This document shows positions 32,889 to 41,061 of a stretch of 64,000 nt of DNA, piece by piece (position 1 is the stretch's first letter; every line of letters begins with the position of its first letter). The notes below the pieces were generated by a model, which saw only the letters and a program-made list of their open reading frames with translations, had not been told where the DNA came from and searched no databases. The translations under genes were made by a program, and so were the position numbers. The DNA comes from RGIG9041 sp045541455 (GTDB lineage Bacteria; Bacillota; Clostridia; Oscillospirales; QAKW01). The DNA lies in the NCBI GenBank assembly GCA_045541455.1, contig JAZQJA010000046.1, positions 1-64,000 on the forward strand, written 5' to 3'.

Positions 32889-34013
32889 ATGAAAAAAAGA
32901 TTTACGGCATTTATTTTAGCAATTATTTTAATGCTTGGCATTAATGTTGTTGCAAACGCTAACAGTATAACAGTCAGCATAAGTGATGCAAATTCGTTTA
33001 AATCTACAAACCTTTCTGGCAACACCCTCATCTTTGATGCAGGTGCGTTTGCCGCAGTACAGTATAATATTACTTACGAAGCGCTGAGTGCTTTTCATTA
33101 TGACAGTGACATTAAATACTATACATTTAAGCACGGTAATTTTTCAGTACGGGTTGACAAAAACGGATATTTTGATTTTGGCATAAATGGTATACGTTTT
33201 ACAGTTTCAAACTGTTTATTTAATGCAGAGTTTGTTAAAACCGACAATACATATATGCCGATTATAAAAACCAAAACGGAAAACAGATACACCGTTTATG
33301 ACAGTAGTATAACCGAACTTTTTACAGCAAAAGTAAACGACACTATTGTAAGTTGTAAAGACAATAAAAACGGTGTACTGATATTTGACACACAACTTTT
33401 AGGCGCCGTGACAATATTTGAGTTTAAATTTGAAGATGTGTCAGACATCAATAAGTGGTATTATTCATATATTAACAAAGCAGGTGCATACGGTATTATG
33501 AACGGTATGGGCGAAAACAAGTTTGAGCCGCAAACCAACATAACCCGTGCACAACTTGCAACAATGCTTGTGCGTGTTACCGAAGATCTTATCAGTTTTG
33601 ACATTAACGAAAATATAAAGTTTGATGATGTCAAAAATGAAACATGGTTCAGTGAATATGTGTTAAAATGCGCGTCGGCAGGTCTTATGATTGGCAGAGA
33701 AAGCACAAAATTTGAGCCGACACAAAATGCAACGCGGCAAGAGATTGCAACAGTTATCGCAAGAACTCTTAGAATTTTAGGTACACACGGCGGCGCGGCA
33801 TTGCCCGTAATTGATGACAGCACCTATCAAAATGAACTTGCAAATATTTTTAAAGACAGCAGCAAAATTCAAAACTGGGCAAAAAAAGATGTTTTGTTTT
33901 GTCACAAGTTAGGAATAATGGTAGGTGACAGTGAAGGATTTAGGCCGTTAGATAAAATCACTCGTGCAGAGTGTGCTAAAATTTTCTGGCTTGTATATTC
34001 GGAAAATGTTTAA
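32889..34013 (+). CDS. Secreted SLH-domain protein
   Basis: This 374-aa protein has a signal peptide (RFTAFILAIILMLGINVVANA) and an unrecognised beta-rich N-terminal domain of about 170 residues. Three SLH repeats follow, around NKAGAYGIMNGMGENKFEPQ, CASAGLMIGRESTKFEPTQ and CHKLGIMVGDSEGFRPLDK, each ending in ITRA, ATRQ or ITRAE. SLH repeats bind cell-wall glycopolymers, so the protein is expected on the cell surface. It is a single-gene unit. Confidence 0.92.
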   Translation: MKKRFTAFILAIILMLGINVVANANSITVSISDANSFKSTNLSGNTLIFDAGAFAAVQYNITYEALSAFHYDSDIKYYTFKHGNFSVRVDKNGYFDFGINGIRFTVSNCLFNAEFVKTDNTYMPIIKTKTENRYTVYDSSITELFTAKVNDTIVSCKDNKNGVLIFDTQLLGAVTIFEFKFEDVSDINKWYYSYINKAGAYGIMNGMGENKFEPQTNITRAQLATMLVRVTEDLISFDINENIKFDDVKNETWFSEYVLKCASAGLMIGRESTKFEPTQNATRQEIATVIARTLRILGTHGGAALPVIDDSTYQNELANIFKDSSKIQNWAKKDVLFCHKLGIMVGDSEGFRPLDKITRAECAKIFWLVYSENV

Positions 34014-34019
34014 AAATAG

Positions 34020-34048
34020 TTGAAATGATTAATTATTGGTGTTACAAT
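34020..34048 (+). promoter_or_regulatory. Promoter of the TM2 gene
   Basis: TTGAAA (34020-34025), 17 bases and TACAAT (34043-34048) are followed by AAGGGAG and the ATG at 34078. Confidence 0.75.
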
Positions 34049-34077
34049 TAATATATTAATAATAAGGGAGAATAGTT

Positions 34078-34473
34078 ATGGCTTTTTGCAAAAATTGTGG
34101 AAATCAAATGGAAGATATTGCGGCTGTATGTGTTAAATGCGGAACAGCAAAAGGACAGGGCAACTCTTTTTGCCCTAATTGTGCAAATCCTACACCTAAC
34201 GGAATGGCTTTTTGCACCTCGTGCGGTGTGGCACTTAATACTGCTCCTGCATCAACCAGTAAATCAAAACTCACAGCAGGTCTTCTCGGATTGTTTTTAG
34301 GCGGTTGGGGTGTGCATAACTTTTATCTTGGATACACCGGCAAAGCTGTAGCTCAGCTCGTACTCACCATTTTCACTTGCGGAGTTGCAAGCGTTTGGGG
34401 CTTTATTGAGGGTATCCTTATATTGTGCGGTAACATTAACACCGACGGCAACGGCAACCCGCTCTCAGAATAA
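34078..34473 (+). CDS. Double zinc-ribbon TM2-domain protein
   Basis: This 131-aa protein carries four CxxC pairs (CKNCG, CVKCG, CPNCA, CTSCG) that form two zinc ribbons. A C-terminal TM2 domain follows, with GLFLGGWGVHNFYLGYTGKAV and a second helix ending in an LCGNINTD tail. TM2 domains are two-helix membrane hairpins of unknown function. It has its own promoter and is followed by a terminator hairpin. Confidence 0.88.
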   Translation: MAFCKNCGNQMEDIAAVCVKCGTAKGQGNSFCPNCANPTPNGMAFCTSCGVALNTAPASTSKSKLTAGLLGLFLGGWGVHNFYLGYTGKAVAQLVLTIFTCGVASVWGFIEGILILCGNINTDGNGNPLSE

Positions 34474-34483
34474 TAAACACAAA

Positions 34484-34521
34484 GCGGCGGACCTTAAATC
34501 AGGTATCCGCCGCAATTTTTT
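34484..34521 (+). terminator. Terminator after the TM2 gene
   Basis: GCGGCGGA (34484-34491) pairs with TCCGCCGC (34506-34513), extended by CCT/AGG with a TA bulge, and is followed by AATTTTTT. The next start codon lies only four bases after the T-run. Confidence 0.85.
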
Positions 34522-34524
34522 AAA

Positions 34525-34851
34525 ATGAAAAAGTATATTTACAGATTGGCTTTTACGGTAATCTTTATTACCGTTGCAGTTTTATTATACAAATTTAACA
34601 TTGGTTGTCCTGTCAAATCTTTGATAGGTATTTGCTGCCCCTCCTGTGGTATGACAAGGGCATGCCTTTGTGCACTGCGGTTTGATTTTATAAACGCTTT
34701 TTATTATCACCCGCTGTTTATTTTAACTCCGGTTGTATGGCTTTTATTTATTTTTTATGACAAACTTAGCAAAAAGACAGCAGTTACAATCGGGGTTTCA
34801 TTTTTAGCAGTATTTTTAGGAGTTTACTTTTTAAGACTGCTTGTTTTTTAA
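34525..34851 (+). CDS. DUF2752 membrane protein
   Basis: This 108-aa protein has three membrane segments and the family signature GICCPSCGMTRACLCAL near residue 36. Function is unknown. The ATG at 34525 follows the T-run of a terminator without any ribosome binding site, and no other start is available before the conserved motif. Expression may depend on terminator readthrough or a hairpin-proximal start. It precedes asnA by 25 bases. Confidence 0.8.
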   Translation: MKKYIYRLAFTVIFITVAVLLYKFNIGCPVKSLIGICCPSCGMTRACLCALRFDFINAFYYHPLFILTPVVWLLFIFYDKLSKKTAVTIGVSFLAVFLGVYFLRLLVF

Positions 34852-34876
34852 ATTCCTATTCAGAAAGGCAAATAAA

Positions 34877-35884
34877 ATGGACAAACTAATAATCCCCAAG
34901 GATTACAAACCCGCGCTTGATATTTTTGAAACTCAGCGCGCAATAAAAATAGTCAAAGACACTTTTGAGCGTGTGCTTTCATCGGCACTCGGTCTTGACC
35001 GTGTTACAGCTCCTGTTATCGTGCGTGCCGACAGTGGTATAAACGACGACCTTAACGGTGTTGAGCGTAAAGTACATTTCACAATGAAGCAGGTTGGCGG
35101 CGAGGCAGAAATTGTGCAATCGCTTGCTAAATGGAAACGAATGGCGCTTATGCGGTATGATTTTCATACCGGCAAAGGATTATATACCGATATGAGTGCT
35201 GTGCGCCGTGATGATGACGCGGATAATCTACACTCCATTTACGTTGACCAATGGGATTGGGAAAAAATAATAACCAAAGAAGATCGGACACTTGATTATC
35301 TAAAGGAAACTGTAGTTAGAATTGTCCGTGCTGTTTGTGCAACACACCTAACTGTAAAGGCGCGCTATCCTCAACTTACTCACACAACAAACGAAACACC
35401 GTTTTTTGTGACAACACAACAGTTATTTGATATGTACCCAACGCTTACAGCCAAAGAGCGCGAAAATGAAATTACCAAAAAGCACCGTACGGTATTTATT
35501 ATGAAAATCGGCGACAAACTTGCAAACGGCGAAAAGCACGACGGCAGGGCACCCGACTATGATGATTGGACACTAAACGGTGACTTACTTATGTGGAGTG
35601 ATGTTTTAGGTTGTGCGGTAGAATTGTCATCCATGGGCATACGTGTCGACCAAAATGCTCTTATGCGTCAACTTAAAGAAGCCGGCTGTGAAGACCGAAT
35701 GAAATACCGCTATCACCAAATGGTTGCAAGCGGCGAATTGCCACTTACAATCGGCGGTGGCATCGGCCAATCGCGGCTGTGTATGCTAATGCTTGAAAAA
35801 GCACATATCGGCGAAGTTCAGGCATCTATCTGGCCGCAGGAAATGGAAGACTGCTGTAAAGACAGCGGAATAGTATTACTGTAA
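34877..35884 (+). CDS. asnA: Aspartate-ammonia ligase (asparagine synthetase A)
   Basis: This 335-aa ammonia-dependent asparagine synthetase is related to class II aspartyl-tRNA synthetases. Visible family segments are VRADSGINDDLNGVERKV, YTDMSAVRRDDD, YVDQWDWEK and the C-terminal IGGGIGQSRLCML. I start it at the ATG at 34877 with GAAAGG upstream rather than twelve codons earlier. It is 17 bases ahead of metY in the same direction. Confidence 0.96.
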   Translation: MDKLIIPKDYKPALDIFETQRAIKIVKDTFERVLSSALGLDRVTAPVIVRADSGINDDLNGVERKVHFTMKQVGGEAEIVQSLAKWKRMALMRYDFHTGKGLYTDMSAVRRDDDADNLHSIYVDQWDWEKIITKEDRTLDYLKETVVRIVRAVCATHLTVKARYPQLTHTTNETPFFVTTQQLFDMYPTLTAKERENEITKKHRTVFIMKIGDKLANGEKHDGRAPDYDDWTLNGDLLMWSDVLGCAVELSSMGIRVDQNALMRQLKEAGCEDRMKYRYHQMVASGELPLTIGGGIGQSRLCMLMLEKAHIGEVQASIWPQEMEDCCKDSGIVLL

Positions 35885-35901
35885 AGGAGTATTGAAATAC
35901 A

Positions 35902-37176
35902 ATGAATATAGAGACTAAATGTGTACAAGGCGGTTATACCGCAGGCAACGGTGAGCCAAGACAAATACCGATTATCCAGAGCACAACTTTCAAATACAAC
36001 ACAGGCACCGATATGGGCAAACTGTTTGACCTTGAGGCAAGCGGTTATTTTTACTCAAGACTGCAAAACCCTACCTGTGATACCGTTGCAGCTAAAATTT
36101 GTGAACTTGAGGGTGGCAGCGCCGCAATGCTTACAGGTTCAGGTCAGGCTGCATCGTTTTATTCGATTTTTAATATTGCAGGATGCGGTGACCATATTGT
36201 ATCGTCATCAAGTATTTACGGCGGTACGTTTAACTTGTTTAATGTAACAATGAGAAGAATGGGAATTGACTTTACTTTTGTTTCTCCTGACTGTACTGAG
36301 CAAGAACTTGAAGCAGCTTTCAAGCCTAACACAAAAGCTGTATTCGGTGAAACAATCGCTAACCCCGCTCTCACTGTTTTGGATATTGAAAAGTTTGCAA
36401 ATGCAGCACACGCACACGGCTGCCCTTTAATTATTGACAACACATTTGCAACACCTGTTAATTGCCGTCCGTTTGAGTGGGGTGCTGACATTGTTACACA
36501 TTCCACAACAAAATATCTTGACGGTCACGGTGCCGCTGTTGGCGGATGTATTGTTGATTCGGGTAAGTTTGATTGGACAAAATACCCTGACAAGTTTGCA
36601 TGCCTTTGCACTCCTGATGAAAGTTACCACGGTGTTACCTACACTGAGCGGTTTGGACTTGAAGGTGCATATATCACAAAAGCCACTGCACAACTTATGC
36701 GTGACCTTGGCTCTGTCCAGTCACCACAGTCGGCATTTATTCTAAATTTGGGTATTGAGAGTTTACACGTGCGTATGAAACAGCATTGCAAAAACGGGTT
36801 GGCGGTTGCAAAGTTTTTAAATTCGCATGATAAGATTGCGTGGGTTAAATACTGCGGACTTCCCAATGACAGCGACTATGAACTTGCACAGAAATACTTA
36901 CCCAACGGCTCGTGCGGTGTTGTAAGTTTTGGTGTTAAGGGTGGAAGAGACGCTGCTGAAAAGTTTATGGAAGGGCTTAAAATTGCAGCAATTGAAACAC
37001 ACGTTGCAGACGCACGCTCTTGCTGTTTACACCCCGCCAGCACAACACACCGTCAGATGAGTGATGATGAACTTGCCGCTGCAGGCGTTTCACCTGACCT
37101 GGTACGCTTTTCATGCGGTATTGAAAATACTGAAGACCTTATTGCCGATATTGAAGGGGCACTTGAAAAAATTTAA
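35902..37176 (+). CDS. metY: O-acetylhomoserine sulfhydrylase
   Basis: This 424-aa PLP enzyme of the Cys/Met metabolism family joins O-acetylhomoserine and sulfide to homocysteine. The PLP-binding lysine is in HSTTKYLDGHGAA (about residue 205). FYSRLQNPT and TGSGQAASFYSIFN are typical N-terminal segments. It is followed 18 bases later by the homoserine acyltransferase, which makes its substrate. AAAGGAG precedes the start. Confidence 0.95.
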   Translation: MNIETKCVQGGYTAGNGEPRQIPIIQSTTFKYNTGTDMGKLFDLEASGYFYSRLQNPTCDTVAAKICELEGGSAAMLTGSGQAASFYSIFNIAGCGDHIVSSSSIYGGTFNLFNVTMRRMGIDFTFVSPDCTEQELEAAFKPNTKAVFGETIANPALTVLDIEKFANAAHAHGCPLIIDNTFATPVNCRPFEWGADIVTHSTTKYLDGHGAAVGGCIVDSGKFDWTKYPDKFACLCTPDESYHGVTYTERFGLEGAYITKATAQLMRDLGSVQSPQSAFILNLGIESLHVRMKQHCKNGLAVAKFLNSHDKIAWVKYCGLPNDSDYELAQKYLPNGSCGVVSFGVKGGRDAAEKFMEGLKIAAIETHVADARSCCLHPASTTHRQMSDDELAAAGVSPDLVRFSCGIENTEDLIADIEGALEKI

Positions 37177-37194
37177 CTAAGGGTGATAATTTAA

Positions 37195-38121
37195 ATGCCT
37201 ATTAAAATACCTAACAAACTGCCTGCAGTTAAAACGCTTGCAGAGGAAAACATTTTTGTAATGACCGAAACACGCGCAATAACTCAGGATATACGACCGA
37301 TTAAAATTTTGGTTTTAAACCTTATGCCTACCAAAATTGAAACTGAGACTCAGCTTGCACGGTTGCTTGGTAATACACCGCTTCAGATTGAAATGGAGCT
37401 TATTCACACTGAAAGTTATAAATCCAAAAACATTTCACAAGAACATCTTTTATCTTTTTACAAGACATTTGATATGGTACGCGACCAAAAGTTTGACGGT
37501 ATGATTATAACCGGCGCACCGGTTGAAAAACTGCCGTTTGAACAAGTGGAGTACTGGAACGAACTTTGTGAAATAATGGAGTGGACCAAAACCCATGTGC
37601 ACAGCACCTTTCACATTTGTTGGGGTGCACAGGCTGCGCTTTACTACCATTACGGCATAAACAAAGTACCTCTCGACAAAAAACTGTTTGGTGTTTACAA
37701 ACACACAGTTGAATACAAGCGGGCAATTTTGTTTCGCGGGTTTGACGATGTGTTTATGGCGCCTCATTCACGCCACACAACCGTTTTACGTGAGGATATA
37801 GAAAAAGTGCCAGACCTTAAAATTCTTGCTTCTTCTGAAAAAGCGGGCGTGTACGCACTAAAAAACAAAAGCGGTTCGCAAATTTTTGTGTTTGGTCATT
37901 CGGAATACGACGCTTTTACTTTAAACAACGAGTATATGCGCGATAAAAATTTAGGTCTTCCCATTGATGTGCCCGAAAACTATTTTCCAAACGACGATGA
38001 CACAAAAGCGCCGATTGTAAGTTGGCGCTCTCACGCAAATTTACTATATTCAAACTGGATGAACTATTTTGTTTATCAAACTACACCGTTTGATATTACG
38101 AAAATCAAGACAGAAAAATAG
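37195..38121 (+). CDS. metA: Homoserine O-acetyltransferase (MetA-type)
   Basis: This 308-aa enzyme activates homoserine for methionine synthesis. The catalytic cysteine is Cys142 in STFHICWGAQAAL, and HSRHTTVL and HSEYDAFTL supply the His/Glu of the triad. Residue 111 is Glu (TGAPVE). In the MetA family a Glu at this position gives acetyl-CoA use and a Gly gives succinyl-CoA use, so this should be an acetyltransferase. That matches the O-acetylhomoserine-using metY just upstream. Confidence 0.93.
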   Translation: MPIKIPNKLPAVKTLAEENIFVMTETRAITQDIRPIKILVLNLMPTKIETETQLARLLGNTPLQIEMELIHTESYKSKNISQEHLLSFYKTFDMVRDQKFDGMIITGAPVEKLPFEQVEYWNELCEIMEWTKTHVHSTFHICWGAQAALYYHYGINKVPLDKKLFGVYKHTVEYKRAILFRGFDDVFMAPHSRHTTVLREDIEKVPDLKILASSEKAGVYALKNKSGSQIFVFGHSEYDAFTLNNEYMRDKNLGLPIDVPENYFPNDDDTKAPIVSWRSHANLLYSNWMNYFVYQTTPFDITKIKTEK

Positions 38122-38132
38122 GGGAATTTTAA

Positions 38133-39188
38133 ATGAAAAAAAGAATACCTATATTAATACTATTATGTATTGCTTTAATTGCAGCCGGCATTTACGGCGG
38201 AATAAAAATTAAAAATTACCTGCCGTTCTATTATGATAAGACAGGTAAAAACCAACCCGACACAGAATACACTTTAACAATTGAGAAAAGTGATTTTGAA
38301 AACGAAGTTGCAATACGGCTTGAGCAAAACGGAATAATTGTATCTGCAATTCGGTTTTTGGGGTATATTCACGAAAACTATCCCGATTTTGTATGGCTTA
38401 ACGGCACATACAACCTGCGAGCAGATATGTCATACAAAGAACTGTGTCAAAAATTGCAAAAGCCAGACAGTAGAATTGAATATGTGAAATTCACCATCCC
38501 TGAAGGCAAAAACATTCGAGGCATTGCAGAAATTGTTGAAAAATCGGGGCTGTGCACAAAAAAAGAGTTTTTACAGGCCGCTGACAGTTATGACTATGAC
38601 TACAGTTTTATAAAAGACCTTAAAGAACGTGATCAATCTGTTATCGGGTACAAGTTGGAAGGATATTTGTTCCCTGCAACGTACGAATTTAGAAAAGACA
38701 CTGTAACAGCGCACGAAATTGTAGACCAAATGCTGTCAGCTTTTAGCGGATATATTACAGATGATATAATCTCAAAGGCTGCCGATATGGGACTGTCGAT
38801 AAATGAACTTATAACATTCGGTTCTGTAATTCAAGCGGAAGCTTTTTCAAAAGAATCGATGGCTAATATATCGTCAGTATTTTGGAACAGGCTTAAATCA
38901 AGTGATTTACGGCAATTGCAGTCAGACCCCACCACAACATACGCCAAAGGGTTATCGGCACTTGACAGTTACAATGAAAAAATGTATAACGCGTATGATA
39001 CATATAAATGTATAGGGCTTCCGGCAGGACCCACCAACTGTCCGGGAATGGATGTTATTAACGCTGTATTAAACCCAAGTGAAACTGACTATTATTATTT
39101 TGTTACAGACAGTGAAGGTAAATTTTATTATAATAAAACCTATGCAGCACATGTTAAAACTTGCTACGATATAGGACTTTGGAAATAA
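38133..39188 (+). CDS. mltG: Endolytic transglycosylase MltG
   Basis: This 351-aa protein ends nascent glycan strands of peptidoglycan. It has one N-terminal membrane helix, a LysM-like part (FTIPEGKNIRGIAEIV) and a catalytic domain with the conserved Glu in FGSVIQAEAFSKE (about residue 230). The C-terminal signature is IGLPAGPTNCPGMDVINAV. It lies eleven bases after metA and is probably co-transcribed, a linkage without an obvious functional reason. A terminator follows. Confidence 0.94.
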   Translation: MKKRIPILILLCIALIAAGIYGGIKIKNYLPFYYDKTGKNQPDTEYTLTIEKSDFENEVAIRLEQNGIIVSAIRFLGYIHENYPDFVWLNGTYNLRADMSYKELCQKLQKPDSRIEYVKFTIPEGKNIRGIAEIVEKSGLCTKKEFLQAADSYDYDYSFIKDLKERDQSVIGYKLEGYLFPATYEFRKDTVTAHEIVDQMLSAFSGYITDDIISKAADMGLSINELITFGSVIQAEAFSKESMANISSVFWNRLKSSDLRQLQSDPTTTYAKGLSALDSYNEKMYNAYDTYKCIGLPAGPTNCPGMDVINAVLNPSETDYYYFVTDSEGKFYYNKTYAAHVKTCYDIGLWK

Positions 39189-39226
39189 AAAAATTCTGCA
39201 CAACTAAAGTTGTGCAGAATTTTTTA
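39187..39226. terminator. Bidirectional terminator
   Basis: AAAAATTCTGCACAAC pairs with GTTGTGCAGAATTTTT around TAAA, with T-runs on both strands. It separates mltG from the converging sulfatase genes. Confidence 0.9.
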
Positions 39227-41047
39227 TTTGGTGTTTGAATAGCCTTTGCCCTTAACTCTGTCGTAAGTGATGTTTTTCATAAGCGTAATAAAGTTTTGGT
39301 TTTGCTTATCGAGTGGCATTTGCAATCGCACATTATAATAAGGAAGCGAGCCAAAATGGTCATACAAATATTGCATATACGGTGTCATATTTGTGCCTGT
39401 AGCCTTTGCAATAAGAGTTAGCAGATAGTAAGTTGAAATGTCGGTATTTTGCTCAAGCACGCCATAATCTACATCGTAATTTGAGTATATAAGGTACTGA
39501 GCGCTGTAAATATATTTATTTTCTTCTGTGTCATAGCCGTCTGATATATCTACATTTCCCGCCTGATTATAAGCCGCATGGTAAGCACCCAAAGCAGGTT
39601 TGTGGTCGCCAAAAAACACAACTACAGTGGGCTTTTCACGGCTATCAACATAATCTACAAGTTTTTTAAGCGAAAGGTCGGCATAATACACGCCTTGAGT
39701 ATAGGTAGTAACCGAGTCGAGCTGAGCCTGATCAAGCCTGTCGTTTTGGACCTTAACTATTATATTTTCTTCTTTACTTTTGTCATACGCACCGTGGTTT
39801 TCCATTGTTATGCCATAAATAAAGTTTGGCGTGTCGGTATTTTTTTCGAGCGTGTCAATGACAACATCCATAAACACATCGTCTATAATATATCCACGGC
39901 GGTATTTTTCGTCGTAATTTGCAACAACCGCGTCTTGCGCAATAAACTCATCAAAGCCAAGCAGTGGGTAGGCTTCGTTTCGCATATAGAATTTACCGTC
40001 GTAGGTGTGAATACCTGTTGTTTTATAGCCTTGGTTTTTATAGTTTGATACATAACTTTCAAGATCGCGCGTTACATACAGATAGGGGCTTGTGCCGTTT
40101 ACAAGATAATCAATTGTAAGGCCTGTTATAACCTCAAACTCTGTACGCACTGTACCGCCGCCGTGTGCCGTAGTATAGATGTTACCGCTAACCGCATTTT
40201 CACGCGAGCGTATCTCGTCGTAATTTACAAGCGGGTTTTGTGAAAAAGTTGTATTTTTAAGTTCACGAATATCAGTAAACGCCTCACTCATAACAACTAT
40301 TACATCGGGTGTTTGAGATTGGGTTTTGGAGCTAGTGTAATCTTTAAGACTTTGTGCAATATAAGTTTCACTATATTCATCGGGTGCGACAACCTTTAGG
40401 GCAAAACAGTTAATTGTAAACGCATTAGTAAAACCGTTATATTTGTAGTTTGAAGACTGCAAAACACTGTTTTCAAACGACATTGTAAATTTGTTAAGTA
40501 GTTTTTCGGTGGTTTTAGGTGTGTTATATAAAACAATAATAGGAATTATAAATACCAGTGTTGAGGGCAAACGGTAATACCATTTAAGCGGTATTTCTAT
40601 ATCGGCACACCAAAGTGCTAAAGACACAAACACAACAAAGGCAATTGCGGGCCAAAGCAGTATTGGAAGGTCAAACTTTGCAAAGCCGATAAGTTGCCCC
40701 ATGTTGCCTGCCATTGATACATCCCATGGAAAAAAGTAGTCACCGTTAATGGCAAGTTTAACACAGTTTATAATGCCGAGAATAATTGAAAGGGTACCGC
40801 TTATTGCCGCAAAAAGCCAAACTTTTTTACTTATAAGCAATATAACCGCCGAAATTAAAAGTATTACCATATAAGAAAATACCAAACGAAGCGGATGGTG
40901 ATACCACAGTGACAAAACACTTTTGAGCGAACTGAAATTCATATATTCCAAAACGCCGAGGCAAAACAGTAAGTAGAGCGGCAAAATACAAAAACTTAAT
41001 ATTCTGTACCATTTTTTATTTGATAAATAATCTTTTAGTTTTTTCAA
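39224..41047 (-). CDS. LTA synthase-like sulfatase, paralogue 2
   Basis: This 607-aa membrane phosphoglycerol or phosphoethanolamine transferase-like protein has five N-terminal helices and an extracytoplasmic sulfatase-fold domain. The probable nucleophile threonine is in HGGGTVRTEFEVITG (about residue 300). Metal ligands are in PDVIVVMSEAF and FFGDHKPALG. It starts at TTG with AGGAGG directly upstream, next to the stop of its paralogue, so translation is coupled. I infer polyglycerolphosphate or glycopolymer decoration activity. Confidence 0.88.
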   Translation of the reverse strand: MKKLKDYLSNKKWYRILSFCILPLYLLFCLGVLEYMNFSSLKSVLSLWYHHPLRLVFSYMVILLISAVILLISKKVWLFAAISGTLSIILGIINCVKLAINGDYFFPWDVSMAGNMGQLIGFAKFDLPILLWPAIAFVVFVSLALWCADIEIPLKWYYRLPSTLVFIIPIIVLYNTPKTTEKLLNKFTMSFENSVLQSSNYKYNGFTNAFTINCFALKVVAPDEYSETYIAQSLKDYTSSKTQSQTPDVIVVMSEAFTDIRELKNTTFSQNPLVNYDEIRSRENAVSGNIYTTAHGGGTVRTEFEVITGLTIDYLVNGTSPYLYVTRDLESYVSNYKNQGYKTTGIHTYDGKFYMRNEAYPLLGFDEFIAQDAVVANYDEKYRRGYIIDDVFMDVVIDTLEKNTDTPNFIYGITMENHGAYDKSKEENIIVKVQNDRLDQAQLDSVTTYTQGVYYADLSLKKLVDYVDSREKPTVVVFFGDHKPALGAYHAAYNQAGNVDISDGYDTEENKYIYSAQYLIYSNYDVDYGVLEQNTDISTYYLLTLIAKATGTNMTPYMQYLYDHFGSLPYYNVRLQMPLDKQNQNFITLMKNITYDRVKGKGYSNTK

Positions 41048-41061
41048 AACTTCCTACCTCC

